This document shows positions 1 to 18,371 of a stretch of 64,000 bases of DNA, piece after piece. Under the pieces are notes generated by a model, which was not told where the DNA came from, did no database searches, and worked only from the letters and a program-made list of their open reading frames with translations. Position 1 is the stretch's first letter; each line of letters opens with the position of its first letter. The DNA is taken from assembly GCF_004343505.1 (NCBI RefSeq), contig NZ_SLXU01000011.1, positions 1-64,000 of the forward strand, written 5' to 3'. The translations under genes and the position numbers were made by a program. The stretch comes from Rhodovulum bhavnagarense. GTDB taxonomy: Bacteria > Pseudomonadota > Alphaproteobacteria > Rhodobacterales > Rhodobacteraceae.

Positions 1-734
1 ATCCCGACGATCTCGATCTCGTCGCCAACATTGATCACGCCACGCTCAACACGGCCCGTCACAACCGTGCCGCGGCCCGAAATCGAGAAAACGTCTTCGA
101 TCGGCATCAGGAACGGCTGGTCGATCGGCCGCTCGGGCGTCGGGATGTAATCGTCAACCGCCGCCATCAGTTCGCGGATCTTGTCCTCGCCGATCGCGTT
201 GTCACGCCCTTCCATCGCCGCCAGCGCAGAGCCCGCAACGATCGGAATGTCGTCGCCAGGGAAATCGTAAGAGCTCAGAAGCTCGCGGATCTCCATCTCG
301 ACCAGCTCGAGAAGTTCCTCGTCATCGACCTGGTCAACCTTGTTCATGAAGACGACCAGCGCAGGAACGCCAACCTGGCGCGCAAGAAGGATGTGCTCGC
401 GCGTCTGCGGCATCGGGCCGTCCGCCGCGTTCACAACCAAAATCGCGCCGTCCATCTGCGCAGCACCCGTGATCATGTTCTTCACGTAGTCGGCGTGGCC
501 GGGGCAGTCGACATGCGCGTAGTGCCGCGCATCGGTCTCGTATTCCACATGCGCCGTCGAAATCGTGATCCCGCGCGCCTTTTCCTCGGGCGCACCGTCA
601 ATCTGGTCATAGGCCCGGAATTCGCCGAAATACTTCGTGATCGCCGCAGTCAGCGTCGTCTTGCCGTGGTCAACGTGACCAATCGTGCCGATGTTAACAT
701 GCGGTTTGTTGCGTTCAAACTTTGCCTTCGCCAT
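1..734 (-). CDS. tuf: Elongation factor Tu, 3' end outside window
   Basis: EF-Tu delivers aminoacyl-tRNA to the ribosome as a GTP complex in the cytoplasm. The minus strand from an ATG at 734 reads [20 protein letters not shown], followed by the P-loop GHVDHGKT, the switch-II motif DCPGHADY and MNKVDQ, the guanine-specificity motif, all standard for the G domain. About 244 residues are visible and the frame stays open to base 1, so the C-terminal beta-barrel domains lie outside the window. It is the last visible gene of the str operon, 64 bases after fusA. Bacteria of this group often carry two tuf copies; this is the str-operon copy. Identity is certain; only completeness is unknown. Confidence 0.97.
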   Translation of the reverse strand, partial: MAKAKFERNKPHVNIGTIGHVDHGKTTLTAAITKYFGEFRAYDQIDGAPEEKARGITISTAHVEYETDARHYAHVDCPGHADYVKNMITGAAQMDGAILVVNAADGPMPQTREHILLARQVGVPALVVFMNKVDQVDDEELLELVEMEIRELLSSYDFPGDDIPIVAGSALAAMEGRDNAIGEDKIRELMAAVDDYIPTPERPIDQPFLMPIEDVFSISGRGTVVTGRVERGVINVGDEIEIVG

Positions 735-798
735 GATGGCCTCCTTCGTGTCTGTTGGCCGGGCGCGACCCGGTGGTGCGCCCGGCAGATGTCCGCGA

Positions 799-2916
<2,118 letters not shown>

Positions 2917-2949
2917 GGGATGGGGTCCTTAGGGGGCCTTTGGAAGGGG

Positions 2950-3420
<471 letters not shown>

Positions 3421-3432
3421 CTACGTCTCTCC

Positions 3433-3804
3433 TTACTTCGGACGCTTGGCGCCGTATTTCGAGCGGCGCTGCTTACGGTCTTTGACGCCCTGGGTATCAA
3501 GAACACCGCGCAGGATGTGGTAACGCACACCCGGAAGGTCCTTGACCCGGCCACCGCGGATCAGCACAACCGAGTGTTCCTGAAGATTGTGGCTTTCACC
3601 GGGGATGTAGCTGATCACCTCGAACCCGTTGGTCAGGCGCACCTTGGCGACTTTCCGCATGGCCGAGTTCGGCTTTTTCGGCGTGGTGGTATAGACGCGC
3701 GTGCAGACGCCCCGCTTTTGCGGGCAGCCTTGCAGGTGCATCGACTTCTGGCGTCTTACTTTCGGCTGCCGCGGCTTGCGGATCAGCTGCTGGATTGTCG
3801 GCAT
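3433..3804 (-). CDS. rpsL: 30S ribosomal protein S12
   Basis: S12 sits at the decoding centre and controls proofreading. The 123-residue protein begins [20 protein letters not shown]. The two sites where streptomycin-resistance substitutions usually arise read as wild type: Lys in [13 protein letters not shown] and Lys in GGRVKDLPG. It is the first gene of the str operon, about 195 bases downstream of the predicted start site of a strong sigma-70 promoter. In many alphaproteobacteria rpsL directly follows rpoC; here two unrelated genes lie between them. Confidence 0.98.
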   Translation of the reverse strand: MPTIQQLIRKPRQPKVRRQKSMHLQGCPQKRGVCTRVYTTTPKKPNSAMRKVAKVRLTNGFEVISYIPGESHNLQEHSVVLIRGGRVKDLPGVRYHILRGVLDTQGVKDRKQRRSKYGAKRPK

Positions 3805-4005
3805 TCCGGTTCCCCGTGTTGCAACCCGTTCAAATCTCGTCTCAGGCGCCTCGTGCGTCCACGAAACGCGAAAACCGCATGCGTCCCCTCGTTCGCGGGA
3901 ACGACGCGGTGGAATTCCAGAGGATCGGGGCGCAGGGCCCGGATCGTGACCACTTCAGTTCTGATTTCAGGCATGGCAGACAGGGCCGCCGACCCGAGTG
4001 CGCTG

Positions 4006-4034
4006 TCTATAGGTCGAGTCGGACGGGGTGTCAA
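4006..4034 (-). promoter_or_regulatory. Sigma-70 promoter of the rpsL operon
   Basis: The minus strand reads TTGACA (4034-4029), a spacer of exactly 17 bases, then TATAGA (4011-4006). The -35 is a perfect consensus match and the -10 is near consensus. The predicted start near 3999 gives a leader of about 195 bases before rpsL. The promoter lies just after the end of the EamA gene on the same strand, as expected if the str operon needs its own promoter after being separated from rpoC. It is a sequence prediction without start-site data. Confidence 0.72.
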
Positions 4035-4046
4035 CACTCCACCCGC

Positions 4047-4949
4047 TCATCGCGGACGCAAGGGCGCCGGACCCGGTTTTCGGGCGAGGCGCCGCTCGCG
4101 ATGGAACGTGTAGATGCCCGTGGCCACCACGATCGCCGCACCTGCCAGCGTCAGCCCCGAAGGCCGCTCGCCAAAGATGACGACACCCAACGCCAACGCC
4201 CAGATCAACGAGGTATAGCGGAACGGCGCCACGATGGCGACCTCGCCAACCCGCATCGCCATGACCGAACAGAGATAGCCGGCGATCACCAGGATCGATG
4301 CGGCGCAAAGCTGGATGATGGACAGGCCGCTCATGGGGGCCCAATCGCTGGCGGCCGCCCCGGTCGCCGCGAACAGGGTCACCCCCGCCGCCGCGGCAAA
4401 CGCGACCGTGATCGAGGGCACGGCGCCCGACAATCGACGTGTCGCCAGATCGCGCAGTGTTACAAAGGCAACCGCCACCAGCGCGTAGACCGAGTGAATA
4501 TTGACCCCTTCGCTGCCGGGCCGGACGATCAGCAAAACCCCGGCAAAGCCGATCCCGATCGCCAGCCAGCGCCGCCATCCGACCGCCTCGCCCAGGAAAA
4601 GCGCGCCCGCCAGCGTCACGCTCAGCGGGATGGCCTGGATGATCGCCGTCACATTTGCCAGCGGCGCATGAAACAGCGCCGTGATGAAGAAATAGGCCGC
4701 CCCGATCTCGGCCCCGGTGCGCAACAGCATGAATCCCATGTCCCGGCGCGGAATGCGCAGGCGCACCCCGCCCAGCATGGTCGCCGCCAGGGCCAGCAGG
4801 GCGACCGTGCCCAACCCGCGCAGGAACAGCGCCTGGAAAAACGGCACCTCGTCCGACAGCGCCTTCATGCAGGCATCGTTGAAGGTAAAAGCGGCCATCG
4901 CCCCCGTCATCAGGGCCGCACCGCGCAGATTGTCGGACAATGGAACCAT
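4047..4949 (-). CDS. EamA/DMT-family membrane transporter
   Basis: This 300-residue integral membrane protein has two tandem EamA repeats with about ten predicted helices, for example GAMAAFTFNDACMKALSD near the N-terminus and ALALGVVIFGERPSGLTLAG in the second repeat. The drug/metabolite transporter superfamily exports or imports small metabolites in the inner membrane; the substrate cannot be read from sequence. The C-terminus is a basic tail, HRERRLARKPGPAPLRPR. It is divergent from the methyltransferase-like gene at 5156 and ends 12 bases before the rpsL promoter. Together with that gene it splits the rpoC and rpsL clusters. Confidence 0.88.
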   Translation of the reverse strand: MVPLSDNLRGAALMTGAMAAFTFNDACMKALSDEVPFFQALFLRGLGTVALLALAATMLGGVRLRIPRRDMGFMLLRTGAEIGAAYFFITALFHAPLANVTAIIQAIPLSVTLAGALFLGEAVGWRRWLAIGIGFAGVLLIVRPGSEGVNIHSVYALVAVAFVTLRDLATRRLSGAVPSITVAFAAAAGVTLFAATGAAASDWAPMSGLSIIQLCAASILVIAGYLCSVMAMRVGEVAIVAPFRYTSLIWALALGVVIFGERPSGLTLAGAAIVVATGIYTFHRERRLARKPGPAPLRPR

Positions 4950-5155
4950 GCTCTGCCCATAACAGCTTGCCGGGGCGCCGGAATGTCCTTTCGCGACATG
5001 GCAAGGCCGCTGTCAGAGATAATTTCCCGCCAGTCGTCAAGCGGTGACACAAATAACCCTAAAGCGCTTGCGCGGTACCCCGGATGGAAATAGCGTCAGT
5101 ACAAAATAGACGATACGCGCCGCCGCAACGGCCACCCCGTGGAACGAGCTTCGCA

Positions 5156-5851
5156 ATGGTTTCATCAGAAAATACGGATCAATGGCAACTCGGCTATTAT
5201 GAACATCCCTTGCCAACCCAGCCCAACGGCTATCCCAATGGATGGATGTCTGCCAGCGACTTGAGACTTCTTTACAATGTCGCTCGACGTAGCACAGGCG
5301 ACGTTCTGGAAGTCGGACCATGGCTGGGGCGATCGACAACAGCTATTGCATCTGGTCTTCGTGATCGCGCCGCTGCGGGCACGATGCCTGTGATGTTCGA
5401 TACCGTCGACTACGGCATCACCAGCGCCGAGGAATGGCAACGGCGCTTTGGCCAACCACTTAAATTTGCCAAGGACAAGGGACGCACCGTAGAAGCCGTT
5501 TACCATCCCGGCGGGACGATTGCGGTACTTATCCGCAACCTCAAGGCCAACGCCCTTCTGGAACACGTCACCAATGTGATCCGGGGTGATTTTAACAATA
5601 GCCCGATCGCGCGCAGCTACAGCATGATATTTTGCGATGCGACTCATGACGAAGAAGAAATCCGCAAGAACCTCCCGCGCCTGTCAGAACTCGGGGGCGA
5701 GGGCTGTGTCTTCGTATTCGACGATATCGTCACCCAGGAACATGCGGATCTGGTTTGTAGCTATCTGAACGCCAGCCGCCACTTCATGACCCGCAGCATG
5801 TTCCCCGAACCCGGAAAGCGCTGCAAGCTGTTGCTTGTCGAAACCGGCTAG
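5156..5851 (+). CDS. Class I SAM-dependent methyltransferase-like protein
   Basis: A 231-residue protein with a Rossmann methyltransferase pattern: motif I is VLEVGPWLGRSTTAIASGL, and an acidic segment MIFCDATHDEEEIRKNL followed by CVFVFDDIV resembles the Methyltransf_24 type found in surface-sugar modification and tailoring clusters. Substrate unknown. The frame opens at 5084, but the first 24 residues look unconserved and basic, so the ATG at 5156 is preferred; neither has a good ribosome binding site. Base composition and codon use are visibly AT-richer than the flanking genes, suggesting acquisition by transfer. It is convergent with rpoC across a shared terminator. Confidence 0.72.
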   Translation: MVSSENTDQWQLGYYEHPLPTQPNGYPNGWMSASDLRLLYNVARRSTGDVLEVGPWLGRSTTAIASGLRDRAAAGTMPVMFDTVDYGITSAEEWQRRFGQPLKFAKDKGRTVEAVYHPGGTIAVLIRNLKANALLEHVTNVIRGDFNNSPIARSYSMIFCDATHDEEEIRKNLPRLSELGGEGCVFVFDDIVTQEHADLVCSYLNASRHFMTRSMFPEPGKRCKLLLVETG

Positions 5852-5882
5852 ACAGCGCATCGGGCCCCTGCGCCATAACGAA

Positions 5883-5910
5883 AAAGGCCCCCGCATTCGC
5901 GGGGGCCTTT
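5883..5910. terminator. Bidirectional terminator between rpoC and the methyltransferase gene
   Basis: A perfect 12-bp inverted repeat, aaaggcccccgc (5883-5894) and gcgggggccttt (5899-5910), encloses the loop attc. The A-run before and T-run after make it usable from both sides, which fits its place between the convergent gene ending at 5851 and rpoC ending at 5930. Confidence 0.9.
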
Positions 5911-5929
5911 GTGCCTGGTACTTCGCCTG

Positions 5930-10177
<4,248 letters not shown>

Positions 10178-10219
10178 GTCTCGATCCTTGAAAGGCTGGC
10201 GGAAAGAAGGAAGGGCGGC

Positions 10220-10265
10220 GGGTTGGCACCCACCCTACGAAACCGTCGCAGGGTGGGTTAAACCC
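10220..10265. repeat. Hairpin repeat in the rpoB-rpoC spacer
   Basis: The arms cccaccctacga (10229-10240) and tcgcagggtggg (10246-10257) pair with one G-U, and the outer bases gggtt and aaccc extend the stem through an internal loop. The sequence resembles the dispersed TAGGGTGGG-type palindromes found in intergenic regions of Rhodobacteraceae. It would form in the rpoBC transcript and could stabilise or process the mRNA. Only one copy was noticed in this window. Confidence 0.6.
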
Positions 10266-10282
10266 ACCATTCGGGGGGCGCC

Positions 10283-14419
<4,137 letters not shown>

Positions 14420-14552
14420 GTCGTGGTCTCACCTTTCGTCTGTCGCAATGGCCTGCGCCGTCGGGCCCCGGCGCCGCATTGCTCACGAATGAAGGGGGGC
14501 GGTTCCATTCCTGCGGCCGTCCCACCGGCCGCTCCCGAACCGCGAACCTCAC

Positions 14553-14587
14553 CTTGAAAAGGGCTTCTCTCCGCAGCCCTTTTCAAG
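14553..14587 (-). promoter_or_regulatory. Hairpin between rplL and rpoB (attenuator or processing site)
   Basis: A perfect 13-bp inverted repeat, cttgaaaagggct (14553-14565) and agcccttttcaag (14575-14587), has a 9-base loop. On the transcribed minus strand no U-run follows, so it is not a clean intrinsic terminator. In E. coli the rplL-rpoB spacer holds an attenuator and an RNase III site that set the ratio of L7/L12 to RNA polymerase; this hairpin could play the same part. That role is inference. Confidence 0.55.
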
Positions 14588-14665
14588 ACAGGTTCAGCCG
14601 GGCCCGGACAAGTTCCGGGCCCAGCCATTTCGATACAGGTTGCGGGAACAGCGCCCGCCACCCGA

Positions 14666-15046
14666 TTACTTGAGCTCGATCTCGGCGCCTGCTTCTTCGA
14701 GCTTTTTCTTGATCTCTTCGGCTTCGGCCTTGTCGACGCCTTCCTTGACGGCCTTGCCGCCGGCCTCGACCAGTTCCTTGGCCTCTTTCAGGCCCAGGCC
14801 GGTGATGGCGCGAACCTCTTTGATCACGTTGATCTTCTTGTCGCCAGCGGACTTGAGGATCACGTCGAACTCGGTCTGCTCTTCGGCAGCGGCGGCATCG
14901 CCACCGGCAGCCGGGCCGGCCATCATCACGGCGCCGCCGGCGGCGGGCTCGATGCCGTATTCATCCTTGAGGATGGTTTTCAGTTCCTGGGCCTCGAGGA
15001 GGGTCAGACCCACGATCTCTTCGGCAAGTTTCTTCAGATCAGCCAT
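14666..15046 (-). CDS. rplL: 50S ribosomal protein L7/L12
   Basis: The stalk protein that recruits translation GTPases; 126 residues. It has the N-terminal dimerisation segment [20 protein letters not shown], an Ala/Gly-rich hinge ([20 protein letters not shown]) and the C-terminal factor-binding domain with [20 protein letters not shown]. It is 75 bases downstream of rplJ, as expected for the L10(L12)n stalk operon. Its own strong Shine-Dalgarno could help give the multiple copies needed per ribosome. Confidence 0.97.
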   Translation of the reverse strand: MADLKKLAEEIVGLTLLEAQELKTILKDEYGIEPAAGGAVMMAGPAAGGDAAAAEEQTEFDVILKSAGDKKINVIKEVRAITGLGLKEAKELVEAGGKAVKEGVDKAEAEEIKKKLEEAGAEIELK

Positions 15047-15121
15047 TTTCTGTTCCGTTCTTTCACTTTGTCTGTTCCAACGCGGGGGCGGTCTTGCCCC
15101 ACGCGGGGATCACGAAGTTGC

Positions 15122-15640
15122 TCAAGCGGCTTCCGCACGCTCCTCGATGGTCGAGAGGATGCTCGCGATATTGGAAGCGGGCGCGCCAATGGCACCGGCG
15201 ATGTTGCTGGCAGGTGCGCCGATACAACCGACGATCGAGGCGATAAGCTCCTCGCGCGACGGCATGTCGGACACTGCCTTGACACCGGCCCGGTCCAGGG
15301 CCGTCTCACCCATGGCACCGCCGAGGATCTCGAATTTCGAGTTGTCCTTGGCGAACCCTTCCGCGACCTTGGCTGCTGCCACGGGGTCCTCGGAATAGGT
15401 GAGTACGGTCATGCCCGTCAGAAGGTCGGCGATGCTGGCGCAAGGCTTTCCCTCAAGGGCGATCTTGGCGAGCCTGTTCTTGGCGACGCGAACGGACCCG
15501 CCCGCTTCACGCATACGCGCGCGCAGGTCCTGCATCTCGGCAACCGTGAGGCCCGCGTAGTGTGCAACCACCACGACGCCAGAGCTTTCGAAGATCTGGC
15601 CGAGTTCCTCGACCACTTTCTCTTTCTGGGCTCTATCCAC
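15122..15640 (-). CDS. rplJ: 50S ribosomal protein L10
   Basis: L10 anchors L7/L12 dimers to 23S rRNA at the stalk base. The 172-residue protein starts [20 protein letters not shown] and ends in an Ala-rich helix that binds L12 dimers. The start codon is GTG at 15640, behind a ctggag ribosome binding site; no better ATG is upstream. The 265-base spacer before it is long for this operon and probably contains the autoregulatory L10 leader. Confidence 0.96.
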   Translation of the reverse strand: MDRAQKEKVVEELGQIFESSGVVVVAHYAGLTVAEMQDLRARMREAGGSVRVAKNRLAKIALEGKPCASIADLLTGMTVLTYSEDPVAAAKVAEGFAKDNSKFEILGGAMGETALDRAGVKAVSDMPSREELIASIVGCIGAPASNIAGAIGAPASNIASILSTIEERAEAA

Positions 15641-15905
15641 AGTTTCACTCCAGTTTGGGGGTTTCCCCCCGGCTCAGTTCTGCCGGAGATTGTCCGGCGT
15701 TCGGGTCCGGAAGGGTCCCGAGGCCAAGATCACCCGAGGGAAAGACCCTCGCGAAATCTGTCTCGTTTCCCCATCTCGGGAAGGAAATTAAGCCCCTTTC
15801 GGCGCACCCTCCGTCTCGGACAGGACGGGGCGTTGCCGCCCCGCCATTCCCGTGCCTGAAAGCGCGGGAATTCATGAAGGCGGGCGCCGCGCGCCCACCG
15901 AAAAC
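15641..15905 (-). promoter_or_regulatory. Probable L10 leader region upstream of rplJ
   Basis: A 265-base non-coding stretch between rplA and rplJ. On the rplA side it holds two hairpins, 15846-15871 (attcccg/cgggaat arms) and 15826-15843 (cggggcg/cgccccg arms). The rest is the untranslated leader of rplJ. Many bacteria autoregulate rplJL by L10-L12 binding to this leader. No kink-turn motif was verified by eye, so the assignment rests mainly on position and length. Confidence 0.4.
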
Positions 15906-16604
15906 TCAGTTGCCCGTGGCCGAGGCCACGTCCACCGTCACGCCCGGCCCCATGGTCGAGCTGACCGAGACCTTTTTCATGTAGGTGCCCTTGGCCCCCG
16001 AAGGCTTGGCCTTGTTCACCGCATCCACAAATGCGCGGACGTTTTCCACCAGGGCGGCAGCGTCGAACGACACCTTGCCCACACCGGCATGCACGACGCC
16101 GGCTTTCTCGGCCTTGAACTGGACCTCACCACCCTTGGCGGCCTCGACGGCGGCCTTGACGTCCATCGTCACCGTGCCGACCTTGGGGTTCGGCATCAAG
16201 TTACGTGGGCCAAGGATTTTCCCCAGCCGGCCGACGATCGGCATCATGTCCGGCGTGGCGATGCAACGGTCGAACTCGATCTTGCCGCCCTGGATGGTTT
16301 CCATCAGGTCCTCGGCACCCACGATATCGGCGCCAGCCGCTTTTGCTTCATCGGCCTTGGGGCCGCGGGCAAAAACCGCCACGCGCACCGTCTTGCCGGT
16401 GCCGTTCGGCAAGGTGACCACGCCGCGCACCATCTGGTCGGCATGGCGCGGGTCAACACCCAGGCACATCGCAATCTCGACGGTCTCATCGAACTTTGCG
16501 GTGGCGTTACCCTTGACCAGGGCGATTGCCTCCTCGACTGTCATCTCGTCTTTGCCGGCAAAGGCTTCGCGCGCGGCACGGATGCGTTTTCCATGTTTCG
16601 CCAT
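15906..16604 (-). CDS. rplA: 50S ribosomal protein L1
   Basis: L1 forms the mobile stalk at the E site and helps release deacylated tRNA. The 232-residue protein starts [20 protein letters not shown]; the open frame extends further upstream through rplK out of frame, but the ATG at 16604 gives the normal length and N-terminus. The L1 signature is seen around [20 protein letters not shown]. It is 5 bases downstream of rplK, so the two are translationally close. Confidence 0.97.
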   Translation of the reverse strand: MAKHGKRIRAAREAFAGKDEMTVEEAIALVKGNATAKFDETVEIAMCLGVDPRHADQMVRGVVTLPNGTGKTVRVAVFARGPKADEAKAAGADIVGAEDLMETIQGGKIEFDRCIATPDMMPIVGRLGKILGPRNLMPNPKVGTVTMDVKAAVEAAKGGEVQFKAEKAGVVHAGVGKVSFDAAALVENVRAFVDAVNKAKPSGAKGTYMKKVSVSSTMGPGVTVDVASATGN

Positions 16605-16609
16605 GACGC

Positions 16610-17038
16610 TTACCCTTTCACCTCGATGCCCATCGAGCGGGCAGACCCCAGGATGATCTGCATCGCCGCTTCGATATCGTTGGCGTTCAGATCCTTCATC
16701 TTGGCTTCGGCGATTTCCTTCACCTGGGCCGCGGTCACGCTGCCCGCGGTTTCGCGGCCGGGCTTGTTGGAGCCCGATTTCAGCTTGGCCGCCTTCTTGA
16801 GGTAATGAGACGCCGGCGGCGTCTTGATTTCCATCGTGAAGGACTTGTCCTGGTAATAGGAAATGACCGTCGGGCAAGGGGCGCCGGGCTCCATGTCCTG
16901 GGTCTTGGCGTTGAACGCCTTGCAGAATTCCATGATGTTGATGCCGCGCTGACCCAGCGCCGGACCAACGGGCGGGCTCGGGTTCGCCTGCCCCGCCTTG
17001 ACCTGCAGCTTGAGCTGGCCGATCAGTTTCTTGGCCAT
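16610..17038 (-). CDS. rplK: 50S ribosomal protein L11
   Basis: L11 binds 23S rRNA at the GTPase centre and is the partner for RelA sensing and for thiostrepton. The 142-residue protein begins [20 protein letters not shown] and has [20 protein letters not shown] near residue 20, the Pro-rich family signature; the RNA-binding C-terminal domain ends in [15 protein letters not shown]. It is about 105 bases downstream of nusG on the same strand. Confidence 0.98.
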   Translation of the reverse strand: MAKKLIGQLKLQVKAGQANPSPPVGPALGQRGINIMEFCKAFNAKTQDMEPGAPCPTVISYYQDKSFTMEIKTPPASHYLKKAAKLKSGSNKPGRETAGSVTAAQVKEIAEAKMKDLNANDIEAAMQIILGSARSMGIEVKG

Positions 17039-17143
17039 CTGGCCGTCTCCTTCTTTTCACCGCACCGGACCCACGCGAGGGCGGCGCATCGGTTTAGTGG
17101 TCCGGCTCGCGGGCGCGCCCGACTGCCTCCCACGGATCACACG

Positions 17144-17677
17144 TCAGGCGCCTTTCGAAACCTGCGTGAATTCAAGCTCGACCGGGGTCGCCCGGCCAAA
17201 GATCGACACCGTCACCTTGAGGCGCTGGTTGTCGTCATCCACATCCTCGACCATACCGGCAAAGCCCTCGAACGGACCATCGGTCACGCTCACCTGCTCG
17301 CCCACCTCGAAGGTGATCAGCGAACGCGGAGCGACCTCGCCTTCTTCGGCGCGGTTGAGGATCTGGTTCACCTCCTCGTCGCGCATCGGCATCGGCTTTC
17401 CCTGCGGCCCGAGGAACCCGGTGACGCGGTTGATCTGGTTGATCAGGTGATAGCCGCGATCGGTCATATCCATCCGCACCAGCACATAGCCGGGCATGAA
17501 ACGCCGCTCTGCCGTAACCTTCTTGCCGCGCCGGATCTCGATCACCTCTTCGGTGGGCACCAGAACCTCTTCGATCTCGTCTTCGAGACCGGCATCGATA
17601 ACGGCTTGCTTGATCTGTTCGGCGACTTTCTTCTCGAAGTTCGAGAGCACGCTCACCGAATACCACCGCTTCGCCAT
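17144..17677 (-). CDS. nusG: Transcription termination/antitermination factor NusG
   Basis: NusG binds RNA polymerase and couples transcription to Rho or to the ribosome. The 177-residue protein starts MAKRWYSVSVLSNFEKKVAE, the NGN domain, contains GYVLVRMDMTDRGYHLINQI, and ends with a KOW domain around VGEQVSVTDGPFEGFAGMVE. Length is normal. It lies between secE and rplK on the minus strand, the standard arrangement; 175 bases separate it from secE. Confidence 0.97.
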   Translation of the reverse strand: MAKRWYSVSVLSNFEKKVAEQIKQAVIDAGLEDEIEEVLVPTEEVIEIRRGKKVTAERRFMPGYVLVRMDMTDRGYHLINQINRVTGFLGPQGKPMPMRDEEVNQILNRAEEGEVAPRSLITFEVGEQVSVTDGPFEGFAGMVEDVDDDNQRLKVTVSIFGRATPVELEFTQVSKGA

Positions 17678-17852
17678 CTTGCCCGTTACCTCGTGTCCAC
17701 CGGCCAGAGACCGATTTCATTAGACTGTTGCATCTCGTGCTGAACAAAAAACAGCGCGCAATCCGAATCGTTGCACGCCGGCGCCCAGAGTAGCGTCCGC
17801 CATACAGGCCCGGACGCGCGGTTTCAAGCCTCGGCCGACGGAAATCGTCCCG

Positions 17853-18044
17853 TTATCCGAAAAAGCCCAGCACGAACTGCAACCCGGTGCGGATCAGCAA
17901 GTCCACGACAAAGAAAAAGACCGCGGCAAGGCTGGCCATGACAAAGACCATGACCGTGGTCAGCACGACCTCGCGCCGCGTCGGCCATGACACCTTGCCG
18001 ACTTCAGAGCGGGTCTGCTGGATGAACTGAAAAGGGTTTGCCAT
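17853..18044 (-). CDS. secE: Preprotein translocase subunit SecE
   Basis: SecE is the essential clamp of the SecYEG channel in the inner membrane. The 63-residue single-spanning form starts MANPFQFIQQTRSEVGKVSW, contains the amphipathic motif VSWPTRREVVLTT and ends with one transmembrane helix of about 20 residues. The frame stays open to 18110, but the ATG at 18044 gives the canonical N-terminus. No tRNA-Trp gene was found upstream, although tRNA-Trp often precedes secE in related bacteria; instead a divergent glycosyltransferase gene begins. Confidence 0.96.
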   Translation of the reverse strand: MANPFQFIQQTRSEVGKVSWPTRREVVLTTVMVFVMASLAAVFFFVVDLLIRTGLQFVLGFFG

Positions 18045-18371
18045 GGCCGTGACGGTTCCGTTCCTTGGGCTGAACGGGGCCGGGATACGCGCTTGTGCCT
18101 CGCTTTGCAAGGGGCCGGGGTCGGGCGCGTCCGCGCTCCGTGATCAAGAACGGCGCGAATGCGGTCGCGGCGGGGACGGACGCTTGAAACCCCGGCCGGA
18201 ACTCTCTAAGCCCGTTTCAGACCTGAGGGTGGAATGACAACAATTCCGGGCAGGATCGGCACTGATGTACCAAAACCCAATTTCATGTCAGCGTACCGAA
18301 CCGGATCTGATGCCGGACCGCGTGCCGATCGACATGGGCCCTATCGTGTAACAAGTCCGGAGAGTGACCGC

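Noticed and set aside
3783-4037. Leader-peptide candidate overlapping the rpsL promoter and start
   Set aside because: The GTG start lies in the promoter itself and no ribosome binding site precedes the internal ATG at 3974. Mentioned only as a possible control element.
18045-18371. tRNA-Trp expected upstream of secE
   Set aside because: No cloverleaf or CCA-ended sequence was seen on either strand.
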